Positions 1 through 6,050 of a stretch of DNA of 20,496 bases are shown here, piece by piece. Made by a program: the position numbers and the translations under genes. The first letter of the stretch is position 1. Each line of letters opens with the position of its first letter. Below the pieces are notes generated by a model. The model did no database searches. It saw only the letters and a list, made by a program, of their open reading frames with translations, and was not told the DNA's origin. The DNA is from Thermoplasmata archaeon (GTDB lineage: Archaea > Thermoplasmatota > Thermoplasmata > Thermoplasmatales > Thermoplasmataceae): assembly GCA_021797295.1 (NCBI GenBank), contig JAKAAA010000006.1, positions 1-20,496 of the forward strand. Reading direction: 5' to 3'.

Positions 1-115
1 TCGGAGATCTTTGGATCAACGGCTCCATGCACCTCCCCAAAGCATATCGCAGCTTGGCACGTCCTTCATCAGTTCTCAAACCAAAACCATTCCCCAAGCA
101 GTTTGTATGATACAC
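1..115 (-). CDS. 5' end of an unidentified ORF running off the left edge
   Basis: On the minus strand an open frame runs from a GTG at 113-115 to the window edge, about 38 codons, and is closed upstream by a TAG next to the preceding ATT codon. The peptide contains a run reading GNGFGLRTDEGRAKLRYALG, with charge and glycine patterns typical of a real protein. Base composition is about 49% GC over this stretch, clearly above the AT-rich DNA to its right, which also favours coding. The style resembles the start of some transposases, but I do not recognise a family and that guess is weak. An alternative ATG lies at 26-28. The plus strand is also open from 1 to 162 with a less protein-like composition. 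Confidence 0.35.
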   Translation of the reverse strand, partial: MYHTNCLGNGFGLRTDEGRAKLRYALGRCMEPLIQRSP

Positions 116-552
116 AATCTATATCTCATATATTATCCGGTATCATCGGTTATTTCTAACCTCGCCCTTCCTTATTAATGATAAATTAATAAGTGCATTC
201 ATTTATTGGTATACTTGACATTACAATCTGTGATATAAACGTTTTGATAATTGCCTGGCACCAGAAAAATATGGCATTATGCGAATAAAATAGCCAGTTT
301 TTTAGACGTAAATTTATAAAAATATGAAAATTATCCTGAAACCATTAAAAACATTATAGAATTAAAAAATTAGCTATTTAATATATTATTAGATAATATA
401 TTCCCTAAATATTTTAATAATTATATTTAAATTTTCCTGAAAATACAGTTACTGGACTATATTTACAAATTTTATACATATGACTAAATTTTCAAATAAT
501 TCCTGATCGAATATTATCATAAATCAAATTTAAATTTTGAACATTATAATTA
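116..552. other. AT-rich gene-free stretch
   Basis: No convincing coding frame is visible in these 437 bases; stops are dense in all frames and composition is strongly AT-rich. It holds three small dyads. GGTTA-TTTC-TAACC is at 148-161 and reads as a 5-bp stem with a GAAA loop on the minus strand. CTTATTAAT-GATAA-ATTAATAAG is at 171-193. AATATATTAT-TAG-ATAATATATT is at 380-402. The first two lie just upstream of the left-edge ORF and could serve its expression; the third is low-complexity DNA and may be chance. The left part may be the boundary of an inserted segment, but no paired terminal repeat can be seen. Confidence 0.5.
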
Positions 553-795
553 TCAATATTTTTTGCTCAACAATAAATGTATCTCACCTTTTTCCCTTGT
601 AATATTTTCTATTTCCATTTGCGAATATCTTGCCATTTTTATAAAAATTTCATCAGAATATTTGAACTTTTCATCCATTATCATAAGTTTAACAGTTTCA
701 CCTTCCATAGTTATTCCAATAGATTTCATTGCGGATAAAAGAAAATTAAATGGGTCTCCACCACAGCTAACTGTTCTGTAATCCTCTTCAAGCAT
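553..795 (-). CDS. TusA/SirA-like small sulfur-relay protein (divergent)
   Basis: This is an 80-residue protein of the size and layout of TusA/SirA proteins: a short N-terminal strand, a cysteine at residue 11 followed at residue 15 by proline, a long helix, and a C-terminal strand ending in LLLSKK. TusA-family proteins carry a sulfane sulfur on the cysteine of a CPxP motif and pass it to partners in tRNA thiolation or sulfur oxidation. Here the motif reads C-G-G-D-P, so the proline after the cysteine is missing and the usual motif is not intact. The start at 795 follows an AT-rich box about 23 bases upstream, consistent with a leaderless mRNA. It is divergent from a winged-helix regulator and near a peroxiredoxin. 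The assignment rests on size, cysteine position and predicted fold only. Confidence 0.5.
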   Translation of the reverse strand: MLEEDYRTVSCGGDPFNFLLSAMKSIGITMEGETVKLMIMDEKFKYSDEIFIKMARYSQMEIENITREKGEIHLLLSKKY

Positions 796-862
796 ATTAT
801 TATATATTATTTCATAAATTAAACTGTAAGTAATATTGCACCTAACAAAAAAATAATAATGC

Positions 863-882
863 CGTTATTGCTATAACGTTAT
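863..882. promoter_or_regulatory. Nested dyads at the start codon of the winged-helix gene
   Basis: CGTTAT (863-868) and ATAACG (873-878) form a perfect 6-bp inverted repeat with a 4-base spacer. ATAACGTTAT (873-882) is a perfect 10-bp palindrome that runs into the ATG at 881. A TATA-like AT run is centred near 855, about 26 bases before the ATG, so transcription probably begins at the ATG and the palindrome would cover the start site. This suits repressor binding, possibly autoregulation. The octamer AACGTTAT (875-882) recurs at both start sites of the leu divergent promoter at the other end of the window. Confidence 0.5.
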
Positions 883-1105
883 GGAACAGGAATTCAAAGT
901 ACTTACTCCATCTACAAGGCTGGTCTTAATCGCATTAAGGCATTTCAAGGTTGCCAGGCTGTGCCAGCTTATTGAGAATACAGGGTTATCAAAGAGATCT
1001 GTTCTATACTCCGTGAAAAAACTAAGTGCCATGGGCCTGATTGAGGTCAATATATGCCTTTCCGACACAAGACAGAGATTTTACTGCATAAAAATAAATG
1101 AATAG
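881..1105 (+). CDS. Small winged-helix DNA-binding regulator
   Basis: The 74-residue protein is essentially one winged helix-turn-helix domain. Residues about 10-35 form the first helices (TPSTRLVLIALRHF and the following segment), about 36-52 the recognition helix (GLSKRSVLYSVKKLSAMGLI), and the rest the wing with an aromatic strand (RQRFYCIKINE). The layout is MarR/ArsR-like. Such proteins act as cytosolic transcription regulators, usually as dimers. It has four cysteines or fewer and no second domain, so no ligand pocket is apparent. It is divergent from the TusA-like gene, lies 66 bases upstream of the peroxiredoxin gene, and begins inside a palindrome, suggesting autoregulation and possibly control of the neighbouring redox genes. 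Its targets are inferred, not shown. Confidence 0.75.
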   Translation: MEQEFKVLTPSTRLVLIALRHFKVARLCQLIENTGLSKRSVLYSVKKLSAMGLIEVNICLSDTRQRFYCIKINE

Positions 1106-1121
1106 GTGCAAAATTTGCATC
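1105..1121. promoter_or_regulatory. Palindrome upstream of the peroxiredoxin gene
   Basis: TGCAAA-A-TTTGCA at 1107-1119 is a perfect 6-bp inverted repeat around one base. The dyad extends by a G-T and a G-C position to 1105-1121. It overlaps the stop codon of the winged-helix gene and lies just ahead of TATA-like sequence (GATATTATAG at 1131-1140, TTTTTATATAATAG around 1143-1156). It is a plausible operator for prx-ahpD. Confidence 0.4.
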
Positions 1122-1171
1122 TAAAACAATGATATTATAGAATTTTTATATAATAGGTAAGAGGTAATAAT

Positions 1172-1786
1172 GTGTCAGTATATTTAGGAGAGAAGGCCCC
1201 GGAGTTCTTTGTTAACACAACAAAAGGCCCGGTGTCTCTTGAAGATTATAAAGGAAAGTGGGTCATACTTTTTTCACACCCGGCAGATTTTACACCGGTG
1301 TGCACAACAGAGTTCATGGAATTTGCAAGGAGATACGGCGAATTCAAAAAACTAAATGTCGAGCTTATCGGACTAAGCGTTGATAGCATTTACAGCCACA
1401 TAGAGTGGATGAAGGATATAAAGGAGAAATTCGGCATTGAAATTCCATTTCCGGTAATAGCGGATATAAACAAGGACGTTGCAAGGGAATACAATATGAT
1501 GGATGAAAAAACCGGTTCAACGGTGCGCGGTGTCTTCATTATAGACCCTAACCAGATCGTGAGGCTGATGGTCTATTATCCAGCGGAAACTGGAAGAAAT
1601 GTAGATGAAATCATACGTACAGTTAAAGCATTACAAATGAACTGGAACAGAAAACTTGCGGCACCTGTCAACTGGAGACCGGGAGAGGATGGAATTGTAT
1701 CGGCCCCGGCAACGCTGGAAGAGGCTATAAGCAGGGAAAAATCAGGGAGCAAAACATGGTATTTAAAATTCGAGCAGGTGAATTGA
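1172..1786 (+). CDS. Peroxiredoxin, one-cysteine (Prx6-like) type
   Basis: A 204-residue cytosolic thiol peroxidase that reduces hydrogen peroxide and organic peroxides. The peroxidatic motif is at residues 37-47 (PADFTPVCTTE) with Thr41 and Cys44; an arginine follows in TVRGVFIIDP. The C-terminal extension, with NWRPGEDGI, is the one found in archaeal Prx6-type enzymes. Cys44 is the only cysteine in the protein, so the C-terminal resolving cysteines of enzymes such as the Aeropyrum one are absent and an outside thiol donor is needed. The start is a GTG preceded by GAGGT at 1161-1165; the ATG two bases earlier is in another frame. The next gene, an AhpD-like protein, starts directly after the stop codon and is the obvious candidate reductant. 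Confidence 0.93.
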   Translation: MSVYLGEKAPEFFVNTTKGPVSLEDYKGKWVILFSHPADFTPVCTTEFMEFARRYGEFKKLNVELIGLSVDSIYSHIEWMKDIKEKFGIEIPFPVIADINKDVAREYNMMDEKTGSTVRGVFIIDPNQIVRLMVYYPAETGRNVDEIIRTVKALQMNWNRKLAAPVNWRPGEDGIVSAPATLEEAISREKSGSKTWYLKFEQVN

Positions 1787-2125
1787 ATGGAACCTGAAAA
1801 GAAAATGGGAGAGATTAACAGAATAATGCAGGAAGTTGCCGGAGATAATAAGAATTTTATGAATTCTTTTATGGGCTTGATGCAGAACACAATGGTGCCC
1901 GGTTCCCTTTCTTTAAAGCAGAAAGAGTTGATTGCACTGGCATTGAGCATAGCAGCAAGATGCGAATGGTGCATTTCTTACCATGTTAAAAGCGCTCTGG
2001 ATGCTGGTGCAACAAAAAAGGAATTGATGGAAACCGGTTATGTAACCGTTCTCATGTATGGTTCACAGGCGCTCATGGAGATGAACAGCCTTATTGATGC
2101 CATAGAAAAATTTGATAAAAAATAA
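1787..2125 (+). CDS. AhpD-like carboxymuconolactone decarboxylase-family thiol protein
   Basis: A 112-residue all-helical protein of the AhpD/CMD family. The redox motif is ARCEWCISYH with Cys59, Cys62 and His66. Together with Glu47 this reproduces the spacing of the Mycobacterium tuberculosis AhpD proton relay (Glu118, Cys130, Cys133, His137). The following ALDAGATKKELMET segment is also characteristic. Family members carry electrons to peroxiredoxins. The ATG follows the peroxiredoxin TGA with no gap, so the two are co-transcribed and probably translationally coupled, which fits regeneration of a peroxiredoxin that lacks its own resolving cysteine. The gene ends five bases before the convergent NifX-like gene. 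The pairing is an inference from context. Confidence 0.88.
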   Translation: MEPEKKMGEINRIMQEVAGDNKNFMNSFMGLMQNTMVPGSLSLKQKELIALALSIAARCEWCISYHVKSALDAGATKKELMETGYVTVLMYGSQALMEMNSLIDAIEKFDKK

Positions 2126-2130
2126 AAAAA

Positions 2131-2484
2131 TCAGTGTTCCCTGTAAATCATGGGCTCCAGTTCTTCGACTGCCTTGCTTTCAAGTTCTTTTATATTTTTT
2201 ATTACATCCGAAATGGGTTTTTCTTCCGTTACAACGTACTTTACCTTTCCCAGAGACATATTATAAGAACCGGGGCAGAGAGAGTTCTCAGTCACAATAA
2301 ACATATCCGGTTTGAGAGAAAGAATACCTGCCATTGCAACTTCTCTTCCGCCATGTGTCCTGCCGAATCCCGGGTTTTCGTATTCTTCTATTTTATTTGT
2401 CTCGTCATCAATCAGAAATATTGAATTACCGTATTCCAGAGGGCTCAACATATTATCTTCATCTACTACGCATGCTATTTTCAT
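2131..2484 (-). CDS. NifX/NafY-like (dinitrogenase iron-molybdenum cofactor-binding fold) protein
   Basis: A 117-residue protein with the pattern of the small RNase H-like family that includes NifX, NafY and the C-terminal domain of NifB. It has MKIACVVDEDNMLSP at the N-terminus, a strand SIFLIDDETNKIEEYENPG, a His-Gly-Gly at residues 44-46 (GRTHGGREVAMAGIL), then alternating strands and helices. In archaea without nitrogenase, stand-alone members are common and thought to bind or insert metal clusters, without an established partner. Cysteines are at residues 5 and 70. The start at 2484 lies about 25 bases after an AT-rich box, suggesting a leaderless mRNA. It is convergent with the AhpD-like gene, leaving five bases between stops. 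No nif genes are visible. Confidence 0.6.
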   Translation of the reverse strand: MKIACVVDEDNMLSPLEYGNSIFLIDDETNKIEEYENPGFGRTHGGREVAMAGILSLKPDMFIVTENSLCPGSYNMSLGKVKYVVTEEKPISDVIKNIKELESKAVEELEPMIYREH

Positions 2485-2542
2485 AATATAGTATAAGATA
2501 ATTAAAAATTTAAGGTAATTGTATAATAGATAACTAAAAAAA

Positions 2543-3565
2543 TTAATAATACCCGTGCATTTCTACCGAGTATTCAGGAATGATAATTCCACTGCCATTT
2601 TCAACATGGCCTACTTCCTTTACCGGTACCCTGTTTTTAATTATATTGAGGAAGTCCGTTTTATTTTCAGGATCTATAACCGCGATAAATCCCATGCTCA
2701 TGTTGAAAATTTCAAACATTTCGCTAAAGGAAAGATTGCCCATATCCATAAGGCGGGCAAAAACATTGTCCGGTTCGAAAGGATTGTCTATAACATATTT
2801 CATATCCTTCATCCTTGCAATATTTTTTATCCCACCACCGGTGATGTTTGCTAATCCTTTCAATGGGACAATACTCATTGCATCCAGAATTTCCCTTACA
2901 TAAATCCTTGTTGGCTCCAGAAGGACATCGGCAACGGTTTTATTTTCTCCCGGGAATAGTTCTCCATATTCGATGTTGTTGTCCTTTATTATCTGCCTTA
3001 CTGTTGTAAATCCATTGGAATGCAGACCGCTACTTTTCAGGGCATAAATCAGATCTCCATCGGAAATCTTTTCTCCTGTAATTATCTGATCTTTCTGTAT
3101 AATACCCAGGGATGTTGCAGATATGTCTATATTTTTCACAAGATCCGGGACTATAGCAGTTTCCCCTCCCACTATATTGACATTTGCAATCTGGGCCCCT
3201 ACATTAAAGCCAATGCCCAGTTGCCTGGCAACTTCATTATCCATATCCTTCAATGATAAGTAATCTAGCATGGCAATTGGCTCAGCACCTACTGTGATGG
3301 CGTCGTTAACGTTCATTGCAACACAGTCAATGCCGATAGTATTGTATTTATTAGCTTCTGATGCTATAATTGTCTTGGTACCAACCCCATCATTATTAAA
3401 AGAAACTGCAAAGTTTCCGAGATCAATTAAAGATGTGAATCCACCAAGTGGATTGATTGTCTTGAACTCGGATCTTCTGAACTTTATTTGCCTCAAAAAA
3501 TTGGAAACGAATTCACCCTGTGATTTCCGGTCAATAATCTTCCTTTCCATATGTAACAAATACAT
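2543..3565 (-). CDS. purM: Phosphoribosylformylglycinamidine cyclo-ligase (AIR synthetase)
   Basis: Catalyses ATP-dependent closure of FGAM to 5-aminoimidazole ribonucleotide, the fifth step of purine synthesis, in the cytosol. About 340 residues, the usual PurM length. Diagnostic motifs are NDGVGTK at residues 58-64 and GGETA at 133-137, with GLHSNGFTTVR and a glycine-rich NITGGGIKN segment further on. The start is chosen as the ATG at 3563-3565: a TATA-like box at about 3588-3599 lies 25-30 bases upstream and no Shine-Dalgarno is seen. A TTG at 3571 and an ATG at 3550 are alternatives. It stands alone, divergent from the ferredoxin gene, with no other purine gene in view. Confidence 0.93.
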   Translation of the reverse strand: MYLLHMERKIIDRKSQGEFVSNFLRQIKFRRSEFKTINPLGGFTSLIDLGNFAVSFNNDGVGTKTIIASEANKYNTIGIDCVAMNVNDAITVGAEPIAMLDYLSLKDMDNEVARQLGIGFNVGAQIANVNIVGGETAIVPDLVKNIDISATSLGIIQKDQIITGEKISDGDLIYALKSSGLHSNGFTTVRQIIKDNNIEYGELFPGENKTVADVLLEPTRIYVREILDAMSIVPLKGLANITGGGIKNIARMKDMKYVIDNPFEPDNVFARLMDMGNLSFSEMFEIFNMSMGFIAVIDPENKTDFLNIIKNRVPVKEVGHVENGSGIIIPEYSVEMHGYY

Positions 3566-3647
3566 TATCAATTGAAAGTTAATATATTTTTATATTAAAT
3601 CTAGAGAGTTATAAAATAGCCATGACTTAATAGAAAATGAAAAATCT

Positions 3648-3676
3648 TTTAAAGAGATATAGCATTACTCTTTAAA
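3648..3676. promoter_or_regulatory. Ferredoxin promoter with a 9-bp inverted repeat
   Basis: TTTAAAGAG (3648-3656) and CTCTTTAAA (3668-3676) are exact reverse complements separated by 11 bases. The left arm overlaps the likely TATA element (TTTTAAA near 3647-3653), and the right arm abuts the Shine-Dalgarno GGTGAG at 3677-3682. It could be an operator, or an RNA hairpin next to the ribosome-binding site if transcription starts upstream. Confidence 0.4.
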
Positions 3677-3686
3677 GGTGAGATTT

Positions 3687-4121
3687 ATGGTACAGAGAGA
3701 AGACGTGGATTTTGATCCGAAACATATAGATGAGAATTTCCTCAGCGACGAGAAGAACTACCCGGTAACCGGTGAAGAAGATGGGCTCAAGGTAAGGGCA
3801 GGTGGAGTTCAGAGAATGGATGATAATGGAAAACCATATCCTACTAAATTGGGCATCCACGGAACAACTGTCGCCATCGATTGGGACGGGTGCATTGCCG
3901 ATGGAGCATGTATGGATGTCTGCCCTGTTGATCTTTTCGAGTGGAAACTTAATCCCGGGAATTCGGGAACAGGCAATGATAAAAAAGTAGAAAAAGGAAC
4001 ACCTGAATGGGAGAAGTACAGAACAGATAAATCAAACCCCGTCAGGGAAAGCGAATGCATATTCTGCATGGCATGCGTTACAGCCTGCCCGTGGAGTGTA
4101 ATAAAAGTTAACAACGAATAA
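3687..4121 (+). CDS. Thermoplasma/Sulfolobus-type ferredoxin lacking most zinc ligands
   Basis: A 144-residue dicluster ferredoxin, the likely electron acceptor of 2-oxoacid oxidoreductases in this lineage. Cluster I has Cys69, Asp72, Cys75 and Cys79 in CxxDxxCxxxCP, the form that holds a [3Fe-4S] cluster; cluster II is CIFCMACVTACP with Cys124, 127, 130 and 134. The N-terminal extension and the PYPTKLGIHGT segment match the zinc-containing ferredoxins of Thermoplasma and Sulfolobus. In those, zinc is bound by three His and one Asp (His16, His19, His34, Asp76 in Sulfolobus). Here the equivalents are Glu31, Leu34, His58 and Asn117, so only one ligand remains. The ATG at 3687 is preferred over the GTG at 3678 because GGTGAG at 3677-3682 is then correctly spaced. 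A T-tract follows the stop. Confidence 0.9.
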   Translation: MVQREDVDFDPKHIDENFLSDEKNYPVTGEEDGLKVRAGGVQRMDDNGKPYPTKLGIHGTTVAIDWDGCIADGACMDVCPVDLFEWKLNPGNSGTGNDKKVEKGTPEWEKYRTDKSNPVRESECIFCMACVTACPWSVIKVNNE

Positions 4122-4126
4122 ATAAA

Positions 4127-4140
4127 ATACTTTTTTTTAT
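4127..4140 (+). terminator. T-rich terminator after the ferredoxin gene
   Basis: Ten bases after the ferredoxin stop lies a run of eight T (4131-4138). Archaeal RNA polymerase terminates at such runs without a required hairpin. The run overlaps the stop codon of the convergent ACT-domain gene. Confidence 0.5.
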
Positions 4141-4727
4141 TGGTTCATGAGGGCTTCATATGCCCTGATTGCATCCTTTCTGTTTATAATTATTATTGTT
4201 TCATTGGAGCAGGAAATCAGTTGCAGCACGTTAATTTCATAGGAAAATAATCTTTCATTGATTTTCATTACAAATCCGGGTGTTTTTACTATTTCCGTTG
4301 AAGAAAATATGTGTAGAGAGCTCACGTTTTTCTCTACAACAGCGTTTTTTGGAAGGTCGAGTTTCCTGTTCTTTGTCTCATCGACTATGTAAACAATAGA
4401 ATCGGTCAGATAAGTTGCAGAAAGAAAGTTCAGGCTATCTATTTTTCTGTCAACAGTAATCACCATGATTTTATCCTGCAGTGTAATTTTGCTTTCTGCA
4501 AGTAGTTTATCAATATGGGCGGTATCTGCTGTTGAATTTTCCATAAAAATTTTATTCAGGGCAGATCTTATGGAAATTATATTATACCCTTTTTCTTCCA
4601 TGGATATTCTTCTTGATAACTTACTGACATTGAGAATCCCCATTCTCATTGAAATGATCAGTTCCGGATTTTTTTTGATATAATCCCGGACCATATTTTC
4701 CACATTTCCCCTGCCTATCCTCTCCAT
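4137..4727 (-). CDS. ACT-domain protein with N-terminal helical (HTH-like) region
   Basis: A 196-residue protein of a conserved archaeal type without assigned function. The C-terminal part, about residues 135-196, has the strand-helix-strand order of an ACT amino-acid-binding domain and resembles the aspartokinase ACT repeats: a TPGFVMKINERLFSYEINVLQ segment, a following strand rich in isoleucine, then RKDAIRAYEALMNQ. The first 60 residues are basic and helical and could form a helix-turn-helix, but I cannot confirm that. The start lies about 25 bases from a TATA-like element inside a 20-bp palindrome. It is divergent from argG, so a role as an amino-acid-responsive regulator is plausible; that is inference. 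Confidence 0.6.
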   Translation of the reverse strand: MERIGRGNVENMVRDYIKKNPELIISMRMGILNVSKLSRRISMEEKGYNIISIRSALNKIFMENSTADTAHIDKLLAESKITLQDKIMVITVDRKIDSLNFLSATYLTDSIVYIVDETKNRKLDLPKNAVVEKNVSSLHIFSSTEIVKTPGFVMKINERLFSYEINVLQLISCSNETIIIINRKDAIRAYEALMNQ

Positions 4728-4746
4728 AATATGATATATTGACTTA

Positions 4747-4766
4747 TAATATAAAATTTTATATTA
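4747..4766. promoter_or_regulatory. 20-bp perfect palindrome between the ACT-domain gene and argG
   Basis: TAATATAAAATTTTATATTA is a perfect palindrome centred at 4756/4757. It coincides with the expected TATA position of the ACT-domain gene (ATG at 4727) and lies about 80 bases upstream of argG. It may be an operator for the ACT-domain gene. Being made of A and T only, it could also partly be chance. Confidence 0.35.
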
Positions 4767-4819
4767 ATACATATTTTATGTGATTAATTTCAGTAATATA
4801 ATAAATATTCACGAAAAAT

Positions 4820-4848
4820 ATCATATATATTAATAATATAATTCTTTC
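4820..4848 (+). promoter_or_regulatory. argG promoter, leaderless
   Basis: A CATATATATTAATA box centred near 4825 lies about 25 bases before the argG ATG at 4849, and no Shine-Dalgarno motif precedes the ATG. The argGH mRNA therefore probably starts at or next to the start codon. Confidence 0.5.
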
Positions 4849-6039
4849 ATGGATAAAGTATTATTACTGTACTCAGGAGGGCTAGATACCTCGGTCATGG
4901 TTAAATGGATTCAGCAGGAAATGAAAAAAGAGGTTGTTACACTGACATTGAACATAGGGAACAGTAACCTTGATGAGATCAGGGAAAAAGCCCTGTCACT
5001 GGGCGTTTCTGATGCCATAGTCATGGATGTTAAAAACGAGTTTGCTGAAAAGTATATCAAAAAGGAAATTCTTGCAGATGGCATGTATGAGGGATACCCG
5101 CTTTCTACGGCCATTGCAAGGCCGCTAATGGCTGAAAAGGCCGTTTATTATGCCGGAGAGTATGGATGCGGCACAATTGCACACGGATCAACTGGCAAGG
5201 GCAATGACCAGGTAAGGTTCGAGGTCACTGCAAAGGCAATAGATGAGAATATCAATGTTATTGCACCTGTCAGGGACTGGAATATGAACAGGCCGGATGA
5301 AATAAATTATGCAAAGAAGTACGGAATAAAAGTACCGAAAGATGGCAAATATTCTGTGGATGAAAATATATGGGGAAGGTCAGCAGAAGGATCCACCATA
5401 GAAAATATAGCAAATCCACTTGAAAATGATGTTTATGAGTGGGTCACACCCCTGGAGGAGACCGGAAATGGAGAGACCATAGACATTGAATTCGAAAAGG
5501 GAATTCCTAAAATGATCAACGGTGCTGAATACGGGCTGGAAGAGCTAGTAGAAAAGATGAATGTAATTGCCGGTAGGAATGGCATAGGGCTGGTAAACCA
5601 TATGGAAGACAGGGTAACAGGAATTAAAAGCCATGAAGTCTATGAGGTTCCCGGTGCTATGGCTATCCTTTATGCCCATAAAATGATAGAATCCCTTACT
5701 TTAAATAAATATGAACTTGACCTGAAAGAATACATGGACAACCAGTGGTCTAATTTCGCATACAATGGATTATGGTATGACCCGGTAATGGAGCATATAA
5801 ACCAGTTTGAGAGCAGTTTGAATAATTATGTGAACGGAAAAATAAAGCTTAAACTGTATAAGGGGAACATGGTAATGAAATCCATAGAAAGTGACAATTC
5901 TGTATACAACTATGAAAAAATCAGCTACGACAACAGTAATTTCAATCAGGATTCCGCAAGGGGATTCATAGACATATACAAAAACAACACCGTTTATACC
6001 AACAATGCGAGGAAACAAAAAATTAAAGTTATCCAGTAA
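4849..6039 (+). CDS. argG: Argininosuccinate synthase
   Basis: Joins citrulline and aspartate using ATP to give argininosuccinate, the penultimate step of arginine synthesis. The 396 residues match the family length of about 400. The N-type ATP-pyrophosphatase P-loop is YSGGLDTS at residues 8-15. GSTGKGNDQVRFE at 113-125 and IWGRSAEGS further on are family signatures for nucleotide, citrulline and aspartate binding. argH begins 11 bases after the stop, so the last two steps of arginine synthesis form one operon. The promoter appears leaderless. An ACT-domain protein is divergently encoded and might regulate it. No other arg gene is visible. Confidence 0.97.
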   Translation: MDKVLLLYSGGLDTSVMVKWIQQEMKKEVVTLTLNIGNSNLDEIREKALSLGVSDAIVMDVKNEFAEKYIKKEILADGMYEGYPLSTAIARPLMAEKAVYYAGEYGCGTIAHGSTGKGNDQVRFEVTAKAIDENINVIAPVRDWNMNRPDEINYAKKYGIKVPKDGKYSVDENIWGRSAEGSTIENIANPLENDVYEWVTPLEETGNGETIDIEFEKGIPKMINGAEYGLEELVEKMNVIAGRNGIGLVNHMEDRVTGIKSHEVYEVPGAMAILYAHKMIESLTLNKYELDLKEYMDNQWSNFAYNGLWYDPVMEHINQFESSLNNYVNGKIKLKLYKGNMVMKSIESDNSVYNYEKISYDNSNFNQDSARGFIDIYKNNTVYTNNARKQKIKVIQ

Positions 6040-6050
6040 CCTTATTGTAA

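Noticed and set aside
1..162. Plus-strand open frame from the left edge to a TAA at 160-162
   Set aside because: Its composition is rich in Ser, His and Gln, as expected for an antisense shadow; the minus-strand frame in the same DNA looks more protein-like.
380..402. Perfect 10-bp inverted repeat AATATATTAT/ATAATATATT
   Set aside because: It consists only of A and T in very AT-rich DNA with no gene nearby, so chance is a sufficient explanation.
563..781. Plus-strand 72-codon frame opposite the TusA-like gene
   Set aside because: It is the antisense shadow of the minus-strand gene, which has the conserved cysteine layout and a suitable promoter.
3566..3571. TTG start for purM at 3571
   Set aside because: An ATG two codons later at 3565 fits the TATA spacing for a leaderless mRNA, and TTG starts are rarer.
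3678..3686. GTG start for the ferredoxin at 3678
   Set aside because: The GTG is part of the Shine-Dalgarno sequence GGTGAG, which is properly spaced for the ATG at 3687.
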